From NCBI GenBank assembly GCA_036655895.1, contig JAVVPF010000004.1:1-62837 (forward strand): a stretch of 62,837 bases of DNA. Direction: 5' to 3'. Position 1 is the first letter of the stretch, and each line of letters begins with the position of its first letter. Below, one piece after another: positions 42,666-51,236 of this stretch. The DNA comes from Cloacibacillus sp. Its GTDB lineage: Bacteria; Synergistota; Synergistia; Synergistales; Synergistaceae. The translations under genes were made by a program, and so were the position numbers. The notes below the pieces were generated by a model. That model did no database searches. It had not been told where the DNA came from and saw only the letters and a program-made list of their open reading frames with translations.

Positions 42666-42706
42666 CTGCAAATTATATTTACAAACGTACTTTTGGAGGA
42701 ATCATA

Positions 42707-43726
42707 ATGATAAACAACATAGCGCTTGCCGGATGCGGCAACGTCGGAACGGCGCTTCTAGAGCTGCTGCACGACAAACAGGACGAACTCAGGGAAAAAT
42801 ACGGCTTTGAATTCAAAGTGGTGCTCATAAGCGACCTCATGAAGGGCGTCGTAATGAACGCGGAGGGGCTTGATCTTGACGCGGTGCTTGCCGCGCTTCA
42901 CGAACGCCGCAGCTTCTCCGGCTTCATGCAGGCGGCGGTGCCCTTCGACGAGCTGCTGCACGAATCCGGAGCGACGCTGCTTGCCGAATGCACGCCAACG
43001 GACATGAAGACCGGCGGCGCGGGCCTTGTGCACCTCCGCTCTGCGCTTGCGCGCGGCATAAGCGTAGCCACCACAAACAAGGGGCCGCTTGCCGTAGCGT
43101 TCGACGAGCTGACGCACACAGCCGAAGAATGCGGCGCGCGCCTCGCCTACGAAGGCGTCGTCATGAGCGGCACACCGCTCATCGACATGGTCAAAAACGG
43201 CATAGCGGGCTGCTCCGTGCTCGGCTTTGAAGGCATACTGAACGGCACGACAAACTTCATACTGACCAAAATGGGCGAAGGCGCCACCTACGCCGACGCG
43301 CTCATCGAGGCCACCTCGCTCGGATACGCAGAGGCCGACCCCTCCGGCGACGTAGAAGGCTGGGACGCCGCCGTCAAAGTGGCGATACTCTCAAAGATAA
43401 TATACGGCAAAGAGGTCCAGGTGAAGGACATAACGCGCATCGGCATCACCCAGATAACGCCGCGCCAGATAGAAGAGGCGCGCAAAGCGGGCTTCGCCAT
43501 AAAGCTTATAGCCGGCGTGCGCTTTGACAGCTTCGGTATGCACCCCTACGTAATGCCGAAAGAAATATCGCTTGCCTCGCCGCTTGCCTCAATAAACGGC
43601 GCGACGAACGCGATAACCATCCAGACCGACAACCTGGGCGACATCACCATATCGGGCCCCGGCGCGGGACGCCGCGAAACGGCGCAGGCGCTTTTGGGCG
43701 ACATGATAAGAATGGGAAGCCATTAA
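42707..43726 (+). CDS. hom: Homoserine dehydrogenase
   Basis: A 339-residue NAD(P)-dependent enzyme that reduces aspartate semialdehyde to homoserine on the way to threonine and methionine. The nucleotide loop is IALAGCGNVGTALLELL. Catalytic and family blocks are SVATTNKGPLA, GFEGILNGTTNFILTKM and SLGYAEADPSGDVEGWDAAVKVAIL (with the catalytic Lys). There is no C-terminal ACT domain, so feedback inhibition through such a domain is not expected. TTGGAGGAA precedes the ATG. It stands alone behind its own promoter and ahead of a shared terminator. Confidence 0.93.
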   Translation: MINNIALAGCGNVGTALLELLHDKQDELREKYGFEFKVVLISDLMKGVVMNAEGLDLDAVLAALHERRSFSGFMQAAVPFDELLHESGATLLAECTPTDMKTGGAGLVHLRSALARGISVATTNKGPLAVAFDELTHTAEECGARLAYEGVVMSGTPLIDMVKNGIAGCSVLGFEGILNGTTNFILTKMGEGATYADALIEATSLGYAEADPSGDVEGWDAAVKVAILSKIIYGKEVQVKDITRIGITQITPRQIEEARKAGFAIKLIAGVRFDSFGMHPYVMPKEISLASPLASINGATNAITIQTDNLGDITISGPGAGRRETAQALLGDMIRMGSH

Positions 43727-43760
43727 CGACAGCGGGCGGCAGCAAACCTTTGCCAATATA

Positions 43761-43786
43761 AAAGAGCGGGCCTTTGCCCGCTCTTT
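43761..43786. terminator. Bidirectional terminator between hom and the AgcS gene
   Basis: AAAGAGCGGGC (43761-43771) pairs with GCCCGCTCTTT (43776-43786) around a four-base loop, with A- and T-runs on its two sides. It serves the two convergent genes. Confidence 0.9.
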
Positions 43787-43813
43787 TCGTATCCGCTGCG
43801 TTATTTTTAAAAC

Positions 43814-45196
43814 TTAGACCTTAAGCGTTCCGTCGCGGCGTTTCTGGTCGAAATCCTTAACGAGGACGCGCAGCTCCTTCGTCAGAAGCAAGAGCCCGAT
43901 AAGGTTCGGGATAGCCATCATGCCGTTCAGCGTATCAGAGAGGTTCCAAAGGTTCGCAAGCGCTTCTCCACCGCCCCACGCGCCGAGCACGATAAGCAGC
44001 ATCCAGAAGAACTTAAACGGCTTGATGAAGGTGCCTTTGCCATGCGAAAGATAGACGAGCGCCGTCTCAGCGTACCAGTACCAGCCAAGGATCGTAGAAA
44101 GCGCGAAGAGCGAAAGCGCCACAGAGAGTATCATGACGCCTGCGGGGCCAAGCACGGAGCTGAAGGCCGCAAGCGAAAGCTGCGCGCCGGTAAGTTCGGG
44201 CTGTCCCGTCAGCACGCCTGTTGCAAGAATAGTGATAGCGGTGAGGTTGCAGATGATTATCGTGTCCATGAAAACTTCAAACAGCCCGTAAAGCCCCTGA
44301 CGCACGGGGTGGTCTGTACGCGCCGTGCAGTGCACCATAGGAGCGGAGCCAAGGCCGGCCTCGTTTGAGAAGACACCGCGTGAAATACCGCGCGTGATCG
44401 CTATCTTGACCGACCATCCGGCAAGAGCGCCGGGGAGCGCCATCGGGTCGAAAAACGCGCCGTAGAAAGCGCTGCTGATCGCGCCGGGAATAGCCTCATA
44501 ATGCGCGACTATTATCGCAAAGGCGCCGAGGATGTAAAAAATCGCCATAAAGGGCACCATGTAGACCGTAACTGTGGCTATCCTCGTAAGGCCGCCCCAT
44601 ATTACCAGTCCGACAAGAGCCGCTATGACGACGCCGGTAACAAGGTGCGGCACGCCAAAGCCCATAGAGATGCCTTCCGCCGTTGAGTTCGACTGCACCA
44701 TGTTGCCGATGCCGAAGGAGGCGAGGAATGTGAGGAAGGCAAAAACCATCGCGAGCCATTTCATGCCCAGCCCTTTTTCAAGGATGTACATCGTGCCGCC
44801 GCGGTAGCCGCCGTTCTCGTCAGGCTCTCTGTATTTCACCGCTAGCGTCACTTCGCTGAACTTCGTCGTCATTCCAAAGATTGCGGAGATCATCATCCAA
44901 ACGAGCGCGCCAGGGCCGCCAAGATGAAGCGCCGTAGCAACGCCCGCGATATTTCCGGTGCCTACCGTGGCCGCAAGCGCGGTCGCCATTGCAGCAAACG
45001 AAGAGATGCTGCCTGCGTGCTCTGATTTTTTCGTGATGTTGCCAAAGACCTCACGGAACATCAGACCGAAATAGCGCACCTGCGGAAAACGAAGCACCAG
45101 CGTCAGCCACACTCCCGTTCCGACAAGAAGAGCCAGCATCCAGGGTCCCCAGATTATCCCGTTTAGAAAATCGTTAAACTTCCAAAACCAATCCAT
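43814..45196 (-). CDS. Alanine/glycine:cation symporter (AgcS family), copy 1
   Basis: A 460-residue sodium-coupled amino-acid importer with about 11 hydrophobic helices. AgcS signatures include SSFAAMATALAATVGTGNIAGVATAL, GGYRGGTMYILEKGLG, the amphipathic VFSNEAGLGSAPMVHCTARTDHPVRQGLYGLFEVFMDTIIIC block and GWYWYAETALVYL. GGGGGAG is placed eight bases before the ATG. Supply of alanine or glycine fits an amino-acid fermenter. It is monocistronic with its own promoter and terminator and differs clearly from copy 2 next to it. Confidence 0.93.
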   Translation of the reverse strand: MDWFWKFNDFLNGIIWGPWMLALLVGTGVWLTLVLRFPQVRYFGLMFREVFGNITKKSEHAGSISSFAAMATALAATVGTGNIAGVATALHLGGPGALVWMMISAIFGMTTKFSEVTLAVKYREPDENGGYRGGTMYILEKGLGMKWLAMVFAFLTFLASFGIGNMVQSNSTAEGISMGFGVPHLVTGVVIAALVGLVIWGGLTRIATVTVYMVPFMAIFYILGAFAIIVAHYEAIPGAISSAFYGAFFDPMALPGALAGWSVKIAITRGISRGVFSNEAGLGSAPMVHCTARTDHPVRQGLYGLFEVFMDTIIICNLTAITILATGVLTGQPELTGAQLSLAAFSSVLGPAGVMILSVALSLFALSTILGWYWYAETALVYLSHGKGTFIKPFKFFWMLLIVLGAWGGGEALANLWNLSDTLNGMMAIPNLIGLLLLTKELRVLVKDFDQKRRDGTLKV

Positions 45197-45214
45197 AAAA
45201 ACTCCCCCTCAACT

Positions 45215-45236
45215 ATTTAAATTATGCAATTTAAAT
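45215..45236. promoter_or_regulatory. Palindrome in the leader of AgcS copy 1
   Basis: ATTTAAATT (45215-45223) and AATTTAAAT (45228-45236) form a perfect 9-bp inverted repeat with a four-base centre. It lies between the promoter and the ribosome site, where a repressor could act. Confidence 0.45.
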
Positions 45237-45242
45237 GGGAGA

Positions 45243-45271
45243 AGATTATCACTTAACAAATATCTTGTAAA
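45243..45271 (-). promoter_or_regulatory. Promoter of AgcS copy 1
   Basis: On the minus strand TTTACA (45266-45271) and TAATCT (45243-45248) are 17 bases apart, about 47 bases before the start codon. Confidence 0.55.
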
Positions 45272-45359
45272 GAGCATTTGTAACACAAATAGACAGACTA
45301 TTATAAACTAGCCGTCCGTTATATTGCCTATTTCCCAAACATTACGCGTAAAAAATGAG

Positions 45360-45390
45360 AAAAGAGCCGCCCTGAACGGACGGCTCTTTT
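45360..45390 (-). terminator. Terminator of AgcS copy 2
   Basis: AAAAGAGCCG (45360-45369) pairs with CGGCTCTTTT (45381-45390). On the minus strand it is followed by CTCATTTTTTACG, 36 bases after the stop codon. Confidence 0.85.
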
Positions 45391-45425
45391 ATTTTGTGGG
45401 TTTATTCGCACAAGCGGCGCTTGTG

Positions 45426-46790
45426 TTACTTCGTCGCCTTCAGGCGTCCCTGGTCGTCGAAATTCTTCAGAGCCTCGCTTACCACCTTGCTCAGTCCGAT
45501 GAGGGCGAGCAGGTTCGGGAAGACCATGATGCCGTTGAAGAAGTCCGCAAGCTCCCATACGAGGTCGAGCTTCAGCGCAGAGCCGAGGCAGACGAAGAGC
45601 ATGACTACGACGCGGTACGGCGTAAGGCCCTTTTCGCCGAAGAGGAACATGATGTTCTGCTCGCCGAAGAAGTACCAGCCGATTATCGTTGAGAAGGCGA
45701 AGAAGAGCATGCAGACTGCGACGAAGGGCATACCGTAGGAGCCGAGGCCGAGCGTGAACGCCTTCTGCGTGAGGGCGATGCCGCTTGTCTTGCCATCGAG
45801 CGCGCCGGTGACGAAGATGACGAAGGCCGTCATGTTGAGGACGAGGAAGGTGTCTACAAAGACGCCCATGATAGCGACGAAGCCCTGTTCGGCGGGGTTC
45901 TTGACCTTTGCTATTGCGTGGGCGTGCGGCGTGGAGCCCATACCGGCCTCATTGGAGAAGAGGCCGCGCGCTACGCCGTAGCGTATCGCTTCTTTCATCG
46001 TGGCGCCGATGAGGCCGCCCGTGGCCGCCGCAGGGTTGAAGGCGCCCTCTATTACCATTCCGAAGGCCGGGATGATGTGTCCGGCGTAGCGGATGAGTAT
46101 GAAGAGGCCAAAGAGCAGATAGCCAGCCGCCATGATGGGAACCATCTTTTCAGTGATGGAGGCGATACGGCCTACGCCGCCGAAGAAGACGAATCCGCCA
46201 AGGGCCGCGACCGCGACTCCGACGAGGAGGCGGTTTACGCCGAACGCGTTGTTGAAGGCATCAGCTATAGAGTTCGACTGCACCATGTTGCCGATGAAGC
46301 CAAGGGCGATGATGAGGGCGACGGCGAAGAACATCGCAAGTTTCGGGCATTTGAGGCCGCGTGAGATGTAGTAAGCCGGGCCGCCTACGACCTGCCCTGA
46401 GGGAAGCTTTTCCTTATAGACCTGCGCGAGCACCGCTTCTGCAAAGATGGTAGCCATTCCGAAGAAGGCCGCTATCCACATCCAGAAGATGGCGCCGGGG
46501 CCGCCCATCGCGATGGCCGTGGCCGCTCCCGCGAGGTTTCCCGTTCCGACCTGTGCCGCGATAGCTGTGGCCAGCGCCTGGAACGAGCTCATTCCGTCCT
46601 TGTCGGCGCGTTTGCCGAAAAGGGTAAGGCCGCCGAAGGTGTACTTGATGGCGAGGCCGAACTTGCGTATCTGAACAAAATTAAGTTTCAGCGTGAAATA
46701 AAGCCCTGTGCCGCAGAGAAGGGGAATGAGGCAGTAAAGTCCCCAGATGAAGCTGTTTGCCTTTGAAACCAGTACCGTTAACTGATCCAT
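45426..46790 (-). CDS. Alanine/glycine:cation symporter (AgcS family), copy 2
   Basis: A 454-residue sodium-coupled amino-acid importer with the AgcS signatures SSFQALATAIAAQVGTGNLAGAATAIAMGGPGAIFWMWIAAFFGMATIFAEA, VGGPAYYISRGL, LFSNEAGMGSTPHAHAIAKVKNPAEQG and GWYFFGEQNIMFL. The chosen start is the ATG at 46790, nine bases after AGGAG; the TTG at 46799 overlaps that site. It has its own promoter about 110 bases upstream. Two adjacent non-identical AgcS genes suggest different amino-acid preferences. Confidence 0.93.
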   Translation of the reverse strand: MDQLTVLVSKANSFIWGLYCLIPLLCGTGLYFTLKLNFVQIRKFGLAIKYTFGGLTLFGKRADKDGMSSFQALATAIAAQVGTGNLAGAATAIAMGGPGAIFWMWIAAFFGMATIFAEAVLAQVYKEKLPSGQVVGGPAYYISRGLKCPKLAMFFAVALIIALGFIGNMVQSNSIADAFNNAFGVNRLLVGVAVAALGGFVFFGGVGRIASITEKMVPIMAAGYLLFGLFILIRYAGHIIPAFGMVIEGAFNPAAATGGLIGATMKEAIRYGVARGLFSNEAGMGSTPHAHAIAKVKNPAEQGFVAIMGVFVDTFLVLNMTAFVIFVTGALDGKTSGIALTQKAFTLGLGSYGMPFVAVCMLFFAFSTIIGWYFFGEQNIMFLFGEKGLTPYRVVVMLFVCLGSALKLDLVWELADFFNGIMVFPNLLALIGLSKVVSEALKNFDDQGRLKATK

Positions 46791-46900
46791 AAAAACCAAC
46801 TCCTACCTTTAATATAATGATAAAACAGAGAATGGAACATAACTACTTGTGCGCGTATCGGATAAAAACTAAGATTAATAAGCTTTCACTCGACAAACGG

Positions 46901-46929
46901 ATTATATCTCACAAATAGATAATTGTAAA
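46901..46929 (-). promoter_or_regulatory. Promoter of AgcS copy 2
   Basis: TTTACA (46924-46929) and TATAAT (46901-46906) on the minus strand are 17 bases apart. The resulting leader is roughly 100 bases and shows no glycine-riboswitch core that I can recognise. Confidence 0.7.
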
Positions 46930-47037
46930 TTATTATTAGTATATTTTTATCTATTATACGCAATTCTCGTAGCCCAGCACAATTTACACAAGACTAAGCG
47001 CGGCAGCGCATCTATTTTTTGTTCTCATCAACAAAAA

Positions 47038-47086
47038 GGGCTGTTTCCCCATCCATTTTATGAATGGGAAAACAGCCTCTTTTTAA
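47038..47086 (-). terminator. Terminator of the glyoxalase-like gene
   Basis: GGCTGTTTCCCCATCCATT pairs with AATGGGAAAACAGCC, allowing one bulge. The stem is flanked by AAAAAGG and TCTTTTT. It lies 17 bases behind the stop codon on the minus strand. Confidence 0.8.
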
Positions 47087-47102
47087 AATAACAGTTTATT
47101 GA

Positions 47103-47465
47103 TTATCTTTCCGGCACTATCTCGATCCAGTATCCGTCGGGGTCTTCGATGAAATAGATGCCCATGTCGCGGTTCTCGTAGCAGATGCAGCCCATCTCTT
47201 CGTGAAGCCTGTGGGCCGCGTCAAAGTCCTTGACCCTCATCGCTAAATGAAATTCATTGTCGCCCAGCGCATACGGCTCCGTACGGTCTTTGAGCCACGT
47301 CAGTTCAAGTTCAAAGCCGGTCTCCCCGTCGCCAAGGTAGACGAGCGTGAAGTCCTCACGCTCCTTTCTGTGCGCCTCGCGCAGATGCAGCGCGCACTTG
47401 TAGAAGTTGAGGCTGCGGTCAAGGTCAAGGACGTTGAAGTTGAAGTGATTGAAGGTAAAAAACAT
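47103..47465 (-). CDS. VOC-family glyoxalase I-like protein
   Basis: A 120-residue single-module-pair VOC protein resembling lactoylglutathione lyase. Probable metal ligands are the His in NHFNFNVLDLDRSLNFY, the Glu in GFELELTWL, the His in NEFHLAMRV and the Glu in GYWIEIVPER, in the right order and spacing for glyoxalase I. It would detoxify methylglyoxal in the cytosol, although other VOC functions are possible. AGGAGG lies 12 bases before the ATG. It follows the purine permease gene by 22 bases and may be cotranscribed. Confidence 0.75.
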   Translation of the reverse strand: MFFTFNHFNFNVLDLDRSLNFYKCALHLREAHRKEREDFTLVYLGDGETGFELELTWLKDRTEPYALGDNEFHLAMRVKDFDAAHRLHEEMGCICYENRDMGIYFIEDPDGYWIEIVPER

Positions 47466-47487
47466 TGTTCGCGTCGTCCTCCTGAAC

Positions 47488-48792
47488 TTACAGGAACGCC
47501 CTGTTCAAAATAAAGAGCAGAGCCAGCACGTAGAGCATCCAGTTTATCTCTTTGCCGCGTCCCATCAGCACCTTGAGCGCGACGTAGGAGACTATTCCAA
47601 ACTCGATGCCGGCCGCGATGCTGTAGGCAAAGGGCATCATGAAGAAGGCGATGATGGCGGGGAAGAACTCCGTCCAGTCGCTGTAGTCCATGTCCTTGAA
47701 GCCCATCATCATATAGCCGCCGACCATGATGAGGGCTGGCGCTGTGGCGCAGGCGGGAACGACCGCTATTATCGGGCTGAAGAACATGGCGAGCAAAAAG
47801 AGCACCGCCACGACAAGCGCGGTGAGGCCGGTGCGTCCGCCCTGCTCAACGCCGCTTGCGCTTTCAACGAAGGTGGTGACGGTGGAGGTGCCGAGCACCG
47901 CGCCCGCCGTCGTGCCTATTGCGTCGGACATGAGCGCCTGGCTTGCGTTCGGCAGGTTGCCGTTTTTGTCGAGCATGTTCGCGCGGCTTGCGACGCCGAC
48001 AAGCGTCCCCACCGTGTCAAAGAAGTCCACGAAGAAGAAGGTCAGCACTATGACCCAGAACTCCGGCTTCGCTATCATGGAGAAGTCCATCTTCATAAAG
48101 ATGGGCGAGATGGACGGAGGCATCGACATCAAGCCCTGCGGCATCTTCGTAACGCCAAGCGGGATGCCGACAAGAGTTATGATGACTATCCCGATGAGGA
48201 TGCCGCCCGTTACATGGCGCGTTTCAAGCGTTATCATTATCAGCACTCCGGCAAGAGCCAGAAGCCCCGGGATGTTGTGCGCAAGAGGCGAAAGGCCCAC
48301 CAGCACGGCGTCGTTGTTGACTATGAGCCCCGCGCTCTGGAGGCCGATGAAGGTGATAAAGATGCCTATGCCCGCAGATACGCCTATTTTGAGCGTCTTT
48401 GGGATGGAGTTGACCACCTGCTCGCGCACCTTCGTGCAGGTGAGTACGATGAAGATGACGCCCTCAATGAAGACCGCGGCAAGCGCCGTCTGCCACGGTA
48501 TCTTCATACCGAGCACGACGGTGAAGGCAAAAAACGCGTTCAGCCCCATGCCGGGCGCAAGCGCGAACGGATAGTTCGCAAGAAACGCCATCAAAAAGGT
48601 GGCAAGCGACGCGCCAAGGCATGTCGCCACCAGCAGCGAGCCAAAGGGCATTCCAGTAGCGGAGAGTATGCCGGGGTTGACAAAGATGATATAGGCCATG
48701 GTCATGAATGTGGTGATGCCCGCAAGCACTTCAGTCCGCACGTCTGTGTGGTTCTGGGAAAGCTTGAATTGTTTTTCCAGCCAAGCGTTCAT
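47488..48792 (-). CDS. NCS2/AzgA-family purine permease (adenine/guanine/hypoxanthine)
   Basis: A 434-residue membrane transporter with about 13 hydrophobic segments. It shows the AzgA-type start (KLSQNHTDVRTEVLAGITTFMTMAYIIFVNPGILS), PFALAPGMGLNAFFAFTVVLG and FVDFFDTVGTLVGVASRANML, and a C-terminal PFAYSIAAGIEFGIVSYV. Start at the ATG at 48792, with AGGAGG seven bases upstream; a longer open frame to 48903 has no ribosome site and reads through the promoter. No purine riboswitch core is visible in the leader. Purine specificity is inferred from the family. Confidence 0.9.
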   Translation of the reverse strand: MNAWLEKQFKLSQNHTDVRTEVLAGITTFMTMAYIIFVNPGILSATGMPFGSLLVATCLGASLATFLMAFLANYPFALAPGMGLNAFFAFTVVLGMKIPWQTALAAVFIEGVIFIVLTCTKVREQVVNSIPKTLKIGVSAGIGIFITFIGLQSAGLIVNNDAVLVGLSPLAHNIPGLLALAGVLIMITLETRHVTGGILIGIVIITLVGIPLGVTKMPQGLMSMPPSISPIFMKMDFSMIAKPEFWVIVLTFFFVDFFDTVGTLVGVASRANMLDKNGNLPNASQALMSDAIGTTAGAVLGTSTVTTFVESASGVEQGGRTGLTALVVAVLFLLAMFFSPIIAVVPACATAPALIMVGGYMMMGFKDMDYSDWTEFFPAIIAFFMMPFAYSIAAGIEFGIVSYVALKVLMGRGKEINWMLYVLALLFILNRAFL

Positions 48793-48867
48793 AAAGTTAC
48801 CTCCTAAAAAGATATATATCGACAGGCAAGCGGCGTCGTTACGCCTCCGCCGGAAGATCATATAAAA

Positions 48868-48896
48868 ACAATAAGTCCGGCGCGCCCCGCCGTCAA
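48868..48896 (-). promoter_or_regulatory. Candidate promoter of the purine permease gene
   Basis: On the minus strand TTGACG (48891-48896) and TATTGT (48868-48873) are 17 bases apart, about 75 bases before the start codon. Confidence 0.5.
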
Positions 48897-48966
48897 GAGG
48901 CAAAAGGCGCTCCGGAAATTTTCAGTTCATTTCGCTCAATGTCCCAATGTTCGTTTGCCGGCGCTG

Positions 48967-49092
48967 TTAATAGCCCATAAACGACCAGACTATGCTTATC
49001 ACTACGAAGACCACCGCCGTCACTACGCAGACCGTTTTGAAGGTATCGCGTTCGACCTGCCGCTCAAGGCGCTTTTCCTCTCTTTTGTCCAC
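48967..49092 (-). CDS. Small membrane protein, 41 residues
   Basis: A short frame beginning with GTG at 49092 behind AAGGAG (spacing nine) and ending in TAA. The first 17 residues are highly charged (DKREEKRLERQVERD). They are followed by one hydrophobic helix (VCVVTAVVFVVISIVWSF) and a Gly-Tyr end, so it should sit in the inner membrane with its charged N-terminus inside. I do not recognise a family. It lies 46 bases behind the MarR gene in the MATE-MarR transcript, which suggests a role linked to efflux or membrane stress (inference). Confidence 0.6.
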   Translation of the reverse strand: MDKREEKRLERQVERDTFKTVCVVTAVVFVVISIVWSFMGY

Positions 49093-49138
49093 TACGCTCA
49101 CTCCTTTTGACGCTCATCTTTCAGGCGCTCCCGTAATA

Positions 49139-49633
49139 TTACAGCGCCTCATCTTTCAAAGCCCCCGTAGTACTACTAAGCGTCGACTCCAGTCTTCCGC
49201 AGAAAAGGCGAACCGCGGCCATCGCGCGCGCCCGGTCTGCGTGCGGCACGGCGCAAAGCGCGTTAGTCACCCAGCGGTGGAGTTCGTCTACGAGGCCGTC
49301 CGCCATCGTCTGGCCCTCGGCCGTCAGCTTTATCACTTTGCGGCGTCGGTCCGTGGCATGGGGCAGACGCTCTATTATTCCGCGCTTTTCAAGCGCGTCG
49401 AGCGTGGAGGTCATCGTCTGGCGCGGCACGCCGAGATAATCTGCGACCGCCGCCGGCTCCATTCCCTCGGGCCGCATCTGCAGCTCCTCAACGAGCGACA
49501 TTGCGTTTGTGGAAAGCCCGTGACGCTCCGCCCAGCGTGAATAGACCTGGTCGTAGCGCCGCCATATATCGGAAAGCTCCTGCACAAAGCTCAGCTTTTT
49601 CCCCTCCGTCTTGTCTTTTACGTTGTCATCCAT
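49139..49633 (-). CDS. MarR-family transcriptional regulator
   Basis: A 164-residue dimeric winged-helix regulator. The core reads LSTNAMSLVEELQMRPEGMEPAAVADYLGVPRQTMTSTLDALEKRGIIERLPHATDRRRKVIKLTAEG, with the DRR wing motif typical of MarR. GGAGGAAG precedes the ATG. It follows a MATE gene by 44 bases. A palindrome overlapping the MATE promoter is a likely target, giving drug-inducible control of efflux (inference). Confidence 0.92.
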   Translation of the reverse strand: MDDNVKDKTEGKKLSFVQELSDIWRRYDQVYSRWAERHGLSTNAMSLVEELQMRPEGMEPAAVADYLGVPRQTMTSTLDALEKRGIIERLPHATDRRRKVIKLTAEGQTMADGLVDELHRWVTNALCAVPHADRARAMAAVRLFCGRLESTLSSTTGALKDEAL

Positions 49634-49677
49634 TTATATGTATCTTCCTCCATTACAGATGCATTGCAGGCGGCGCG

Positions 49678-51036
49678 TCAAAAAATCACAACCGAACCGC
49701 GGCGCGCCATCGGCAGACGCTTTGAGTTGCCGTTCCTCCACATGATAAGGAATATCGCGGCAAGAGTAAAGTTGGCGAAGAACATTGAAAGCCACACTCC
49801 GTCCAGAGCAAATAGAAGCGGCAGCGTCCACAAAAAGAGCGGCTGGAGCACGAACGGATCGCCGTAGGTCAGAAACGAGGCCTTTCCGCTTTGCCCTATC
49901 GCCTGATAATAGGAGGCTCCGACCTTGGCAAGCCCGAGGAACGGGAAGACCGGAACTGAAAGCAGCAGCCCGCGCGCCGCGACGTCGGCCGCCGTCCCCC
50001 TCATTGAGAAGAAGTCGGGGATGACCATATCGCTGCAGAAAAGCAGCAGTGAACAGAAGAGCCCCACGCCGATAGCCGCACTGAAGCCGAGGCGCGCCGT
50101 CAGCCGCCTGCGAGCCTTGAGATTCGCGCCGTGGTAGAAGCTGATGAGCGGCTGTATGCCCTCCGCTATCCCCTCTTCCAGCATGACGCCGACGGGAACG
50201 ATGTAACCCACCACGGCGTACGCGGCAACGCCGATGTCGCCGCCGTAGGCTAGCGCCTGCCAGTTGTAAAGTATCATAGTGACCGCCGTCGCTATCTGCA
50301 CGCCAAACGGTGAAACGCCCATGACGATTATCTTTTTAACTATATCAAAGGGCAGCCGCAGCCGTGAAAGTTTGAGCTTGACGTGCGAGCGGCCAAGCAG
50401 AAAATGCGAAGAAAGAAATAAGGCCGACACCGCCTGAGAGACTACGGTGGCCCACGCCGCGCCCGCTATGCGGAACGGAAACACTATGACCCAGAGCCAG
50501 TCGAGCACGATGTTGACGCAGAAGGCGCCTATCATGATATACATCGCCTTGCGCGGAAAGCCGTCATTGCGCACGGCGCCCAGCATCGCCATCGTTATCA
50601 CCTGAGCGGGCGAAGAAATTATAAGTATCCAGGCGTATTCGTCAGCCATGCGCGCTACGTCCGGCGAAACTTTGTAATAGGTAAGCAGATATTCTGCAAG
50701 CGGCGTGAGCAGCAAAGTTGCGGCAAGCGACGCGGCAAGCGTCATCGCCGCCATCGCCCCCAGTATGCGCTCGGCGCGCGCGTCGTCCTTCTCTCCAAGG
50801 CTCATAGCGATGAGCGCGCCCCCGCCCACACCGATGCCCGCGCCTATCGCCGTCACCAGCACCGTGAACGGAAAGGCGAGCCCAATGGCTGCAAGCCCCT
50901 GCTGGCCCATCCCCCAGCCGACGAAAAAGCCGTCGACGATGGTATAGACTCCGCTCAAAAGCTGCGAGCCGATGGCCGGCAGGACAAACATAAGAAACAG
51001 CCTGTTCAGCTCTTTGTAATTCTTTGTGTGGAACAT
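49678..51036 (-). CDS. MATE-family efflux transporter, copy 1
   Basis: A 452-residue multidrug/toxin extrusion protein with 12 hydrophobic helices, coupled to sodium or protons. Typical segments: LNRLFLMFVLPAIGSQLLSGVYTIVDGFFVGWGMGQQGLAAIGLAFPFTVL and GIAEGIQPLISFYHGANLKARRRLTARL. The start is the ATG at 51036 behind GGAGG; the upstream in-frame codons lie in the promoter region. It leads an operon with the MarR regulator and the 41-residue protein and is divergent from a second MATE gene. Confidence 0.92.
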   Translation of the reverse strand: MFHTKNYKELNRLFLMFVLPAIGSQLLSGVYTIVDGFFVGWGMGQQGLAAIGLAFPFTVLVTAIGAGIGVGGGALIAMSLGEKDDARAERILGAMAAMTLAASLAATLLLTPLAEYLLTYYKVSPDVARMADEYAWILIISSPAQVITMAMLGAVRNDGFPRKAMYIMIGAFCVNIVLDWLWVIVFPFRIAGAAWATVVSQAVSALFLSSHFLLGRSHVKLKLSRLRLPFDIVKKIIVMGVSPFGVQIATAVTMILYNWQALAYGGDIGVAAYAVVGYIVPVGVMLEEGIAEGIQPLISFYHGANLKARRRLTARLGFSAAIGVGLFCSLLLFCSDMVIPDFFSMRGTAADVAARGLLLSVPVFPFLGLAKVGASYYQAIGQSGKASFLTYGDPFVLQPLFLWTLPLLFALDGVWLSMFFANFTLAAIFLIMWRNGNSKRLPMARRGSVVIF

Positions 51037-51055
51037 TTTTAAAACCTCCAAATAT

Positions 51056-51100
51056 AGTACGACTACGGATAATATTATCACGTACTATTTATTAAGTCAA
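51056..51100 (-). promoter_or_regulatory. Promoter and operator of the MATE-MarR operon
   Basis: On the minus strand TTGACT (51095-51100) and TAATAT (51072-51077) are 17 bases apart. The perfect palindrome GATAATATTATC (51068-51079) covers the -10 box. A wider pair, AGTACG (51056-51061) and CGTACT (51081-51086), flanks it. This is an ideal repressor site for the MarR protein encoded downstream. Confidence 0.7.
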
Positions 51101-51236
51101 CCGCAGAGGGCGACGGACGCGCCGCACAAGGAGCTGATATATTTTACAAAGAGACGCCATTACTGAAATATTGATATATACTTTACATAGCGTCTATATA
51201 GCGTCTTTAATAGGAAGAGCCGAAGGAAATGATGAA

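Noticed and set aside
46795-46960. Glycine riboswitch before AgcS copy 2
   Set aside because: The leader is AT-rich and lacks the paired GGAGAG-type aptamer core.
47449-48807. A 452-codon plus-strand frame
   Set aside because: It is the antisense shadow of the purine permease. Its His/Arg/Asp-rich composition has no fold-like pattern, while the minus strand shows clear family motifs and a ribosome site.
48793-48966. Purine riboswitch in the permease leader
   Set aside because: The expected conserved core around TATAAT and TTTCTACC-type loops is absent.
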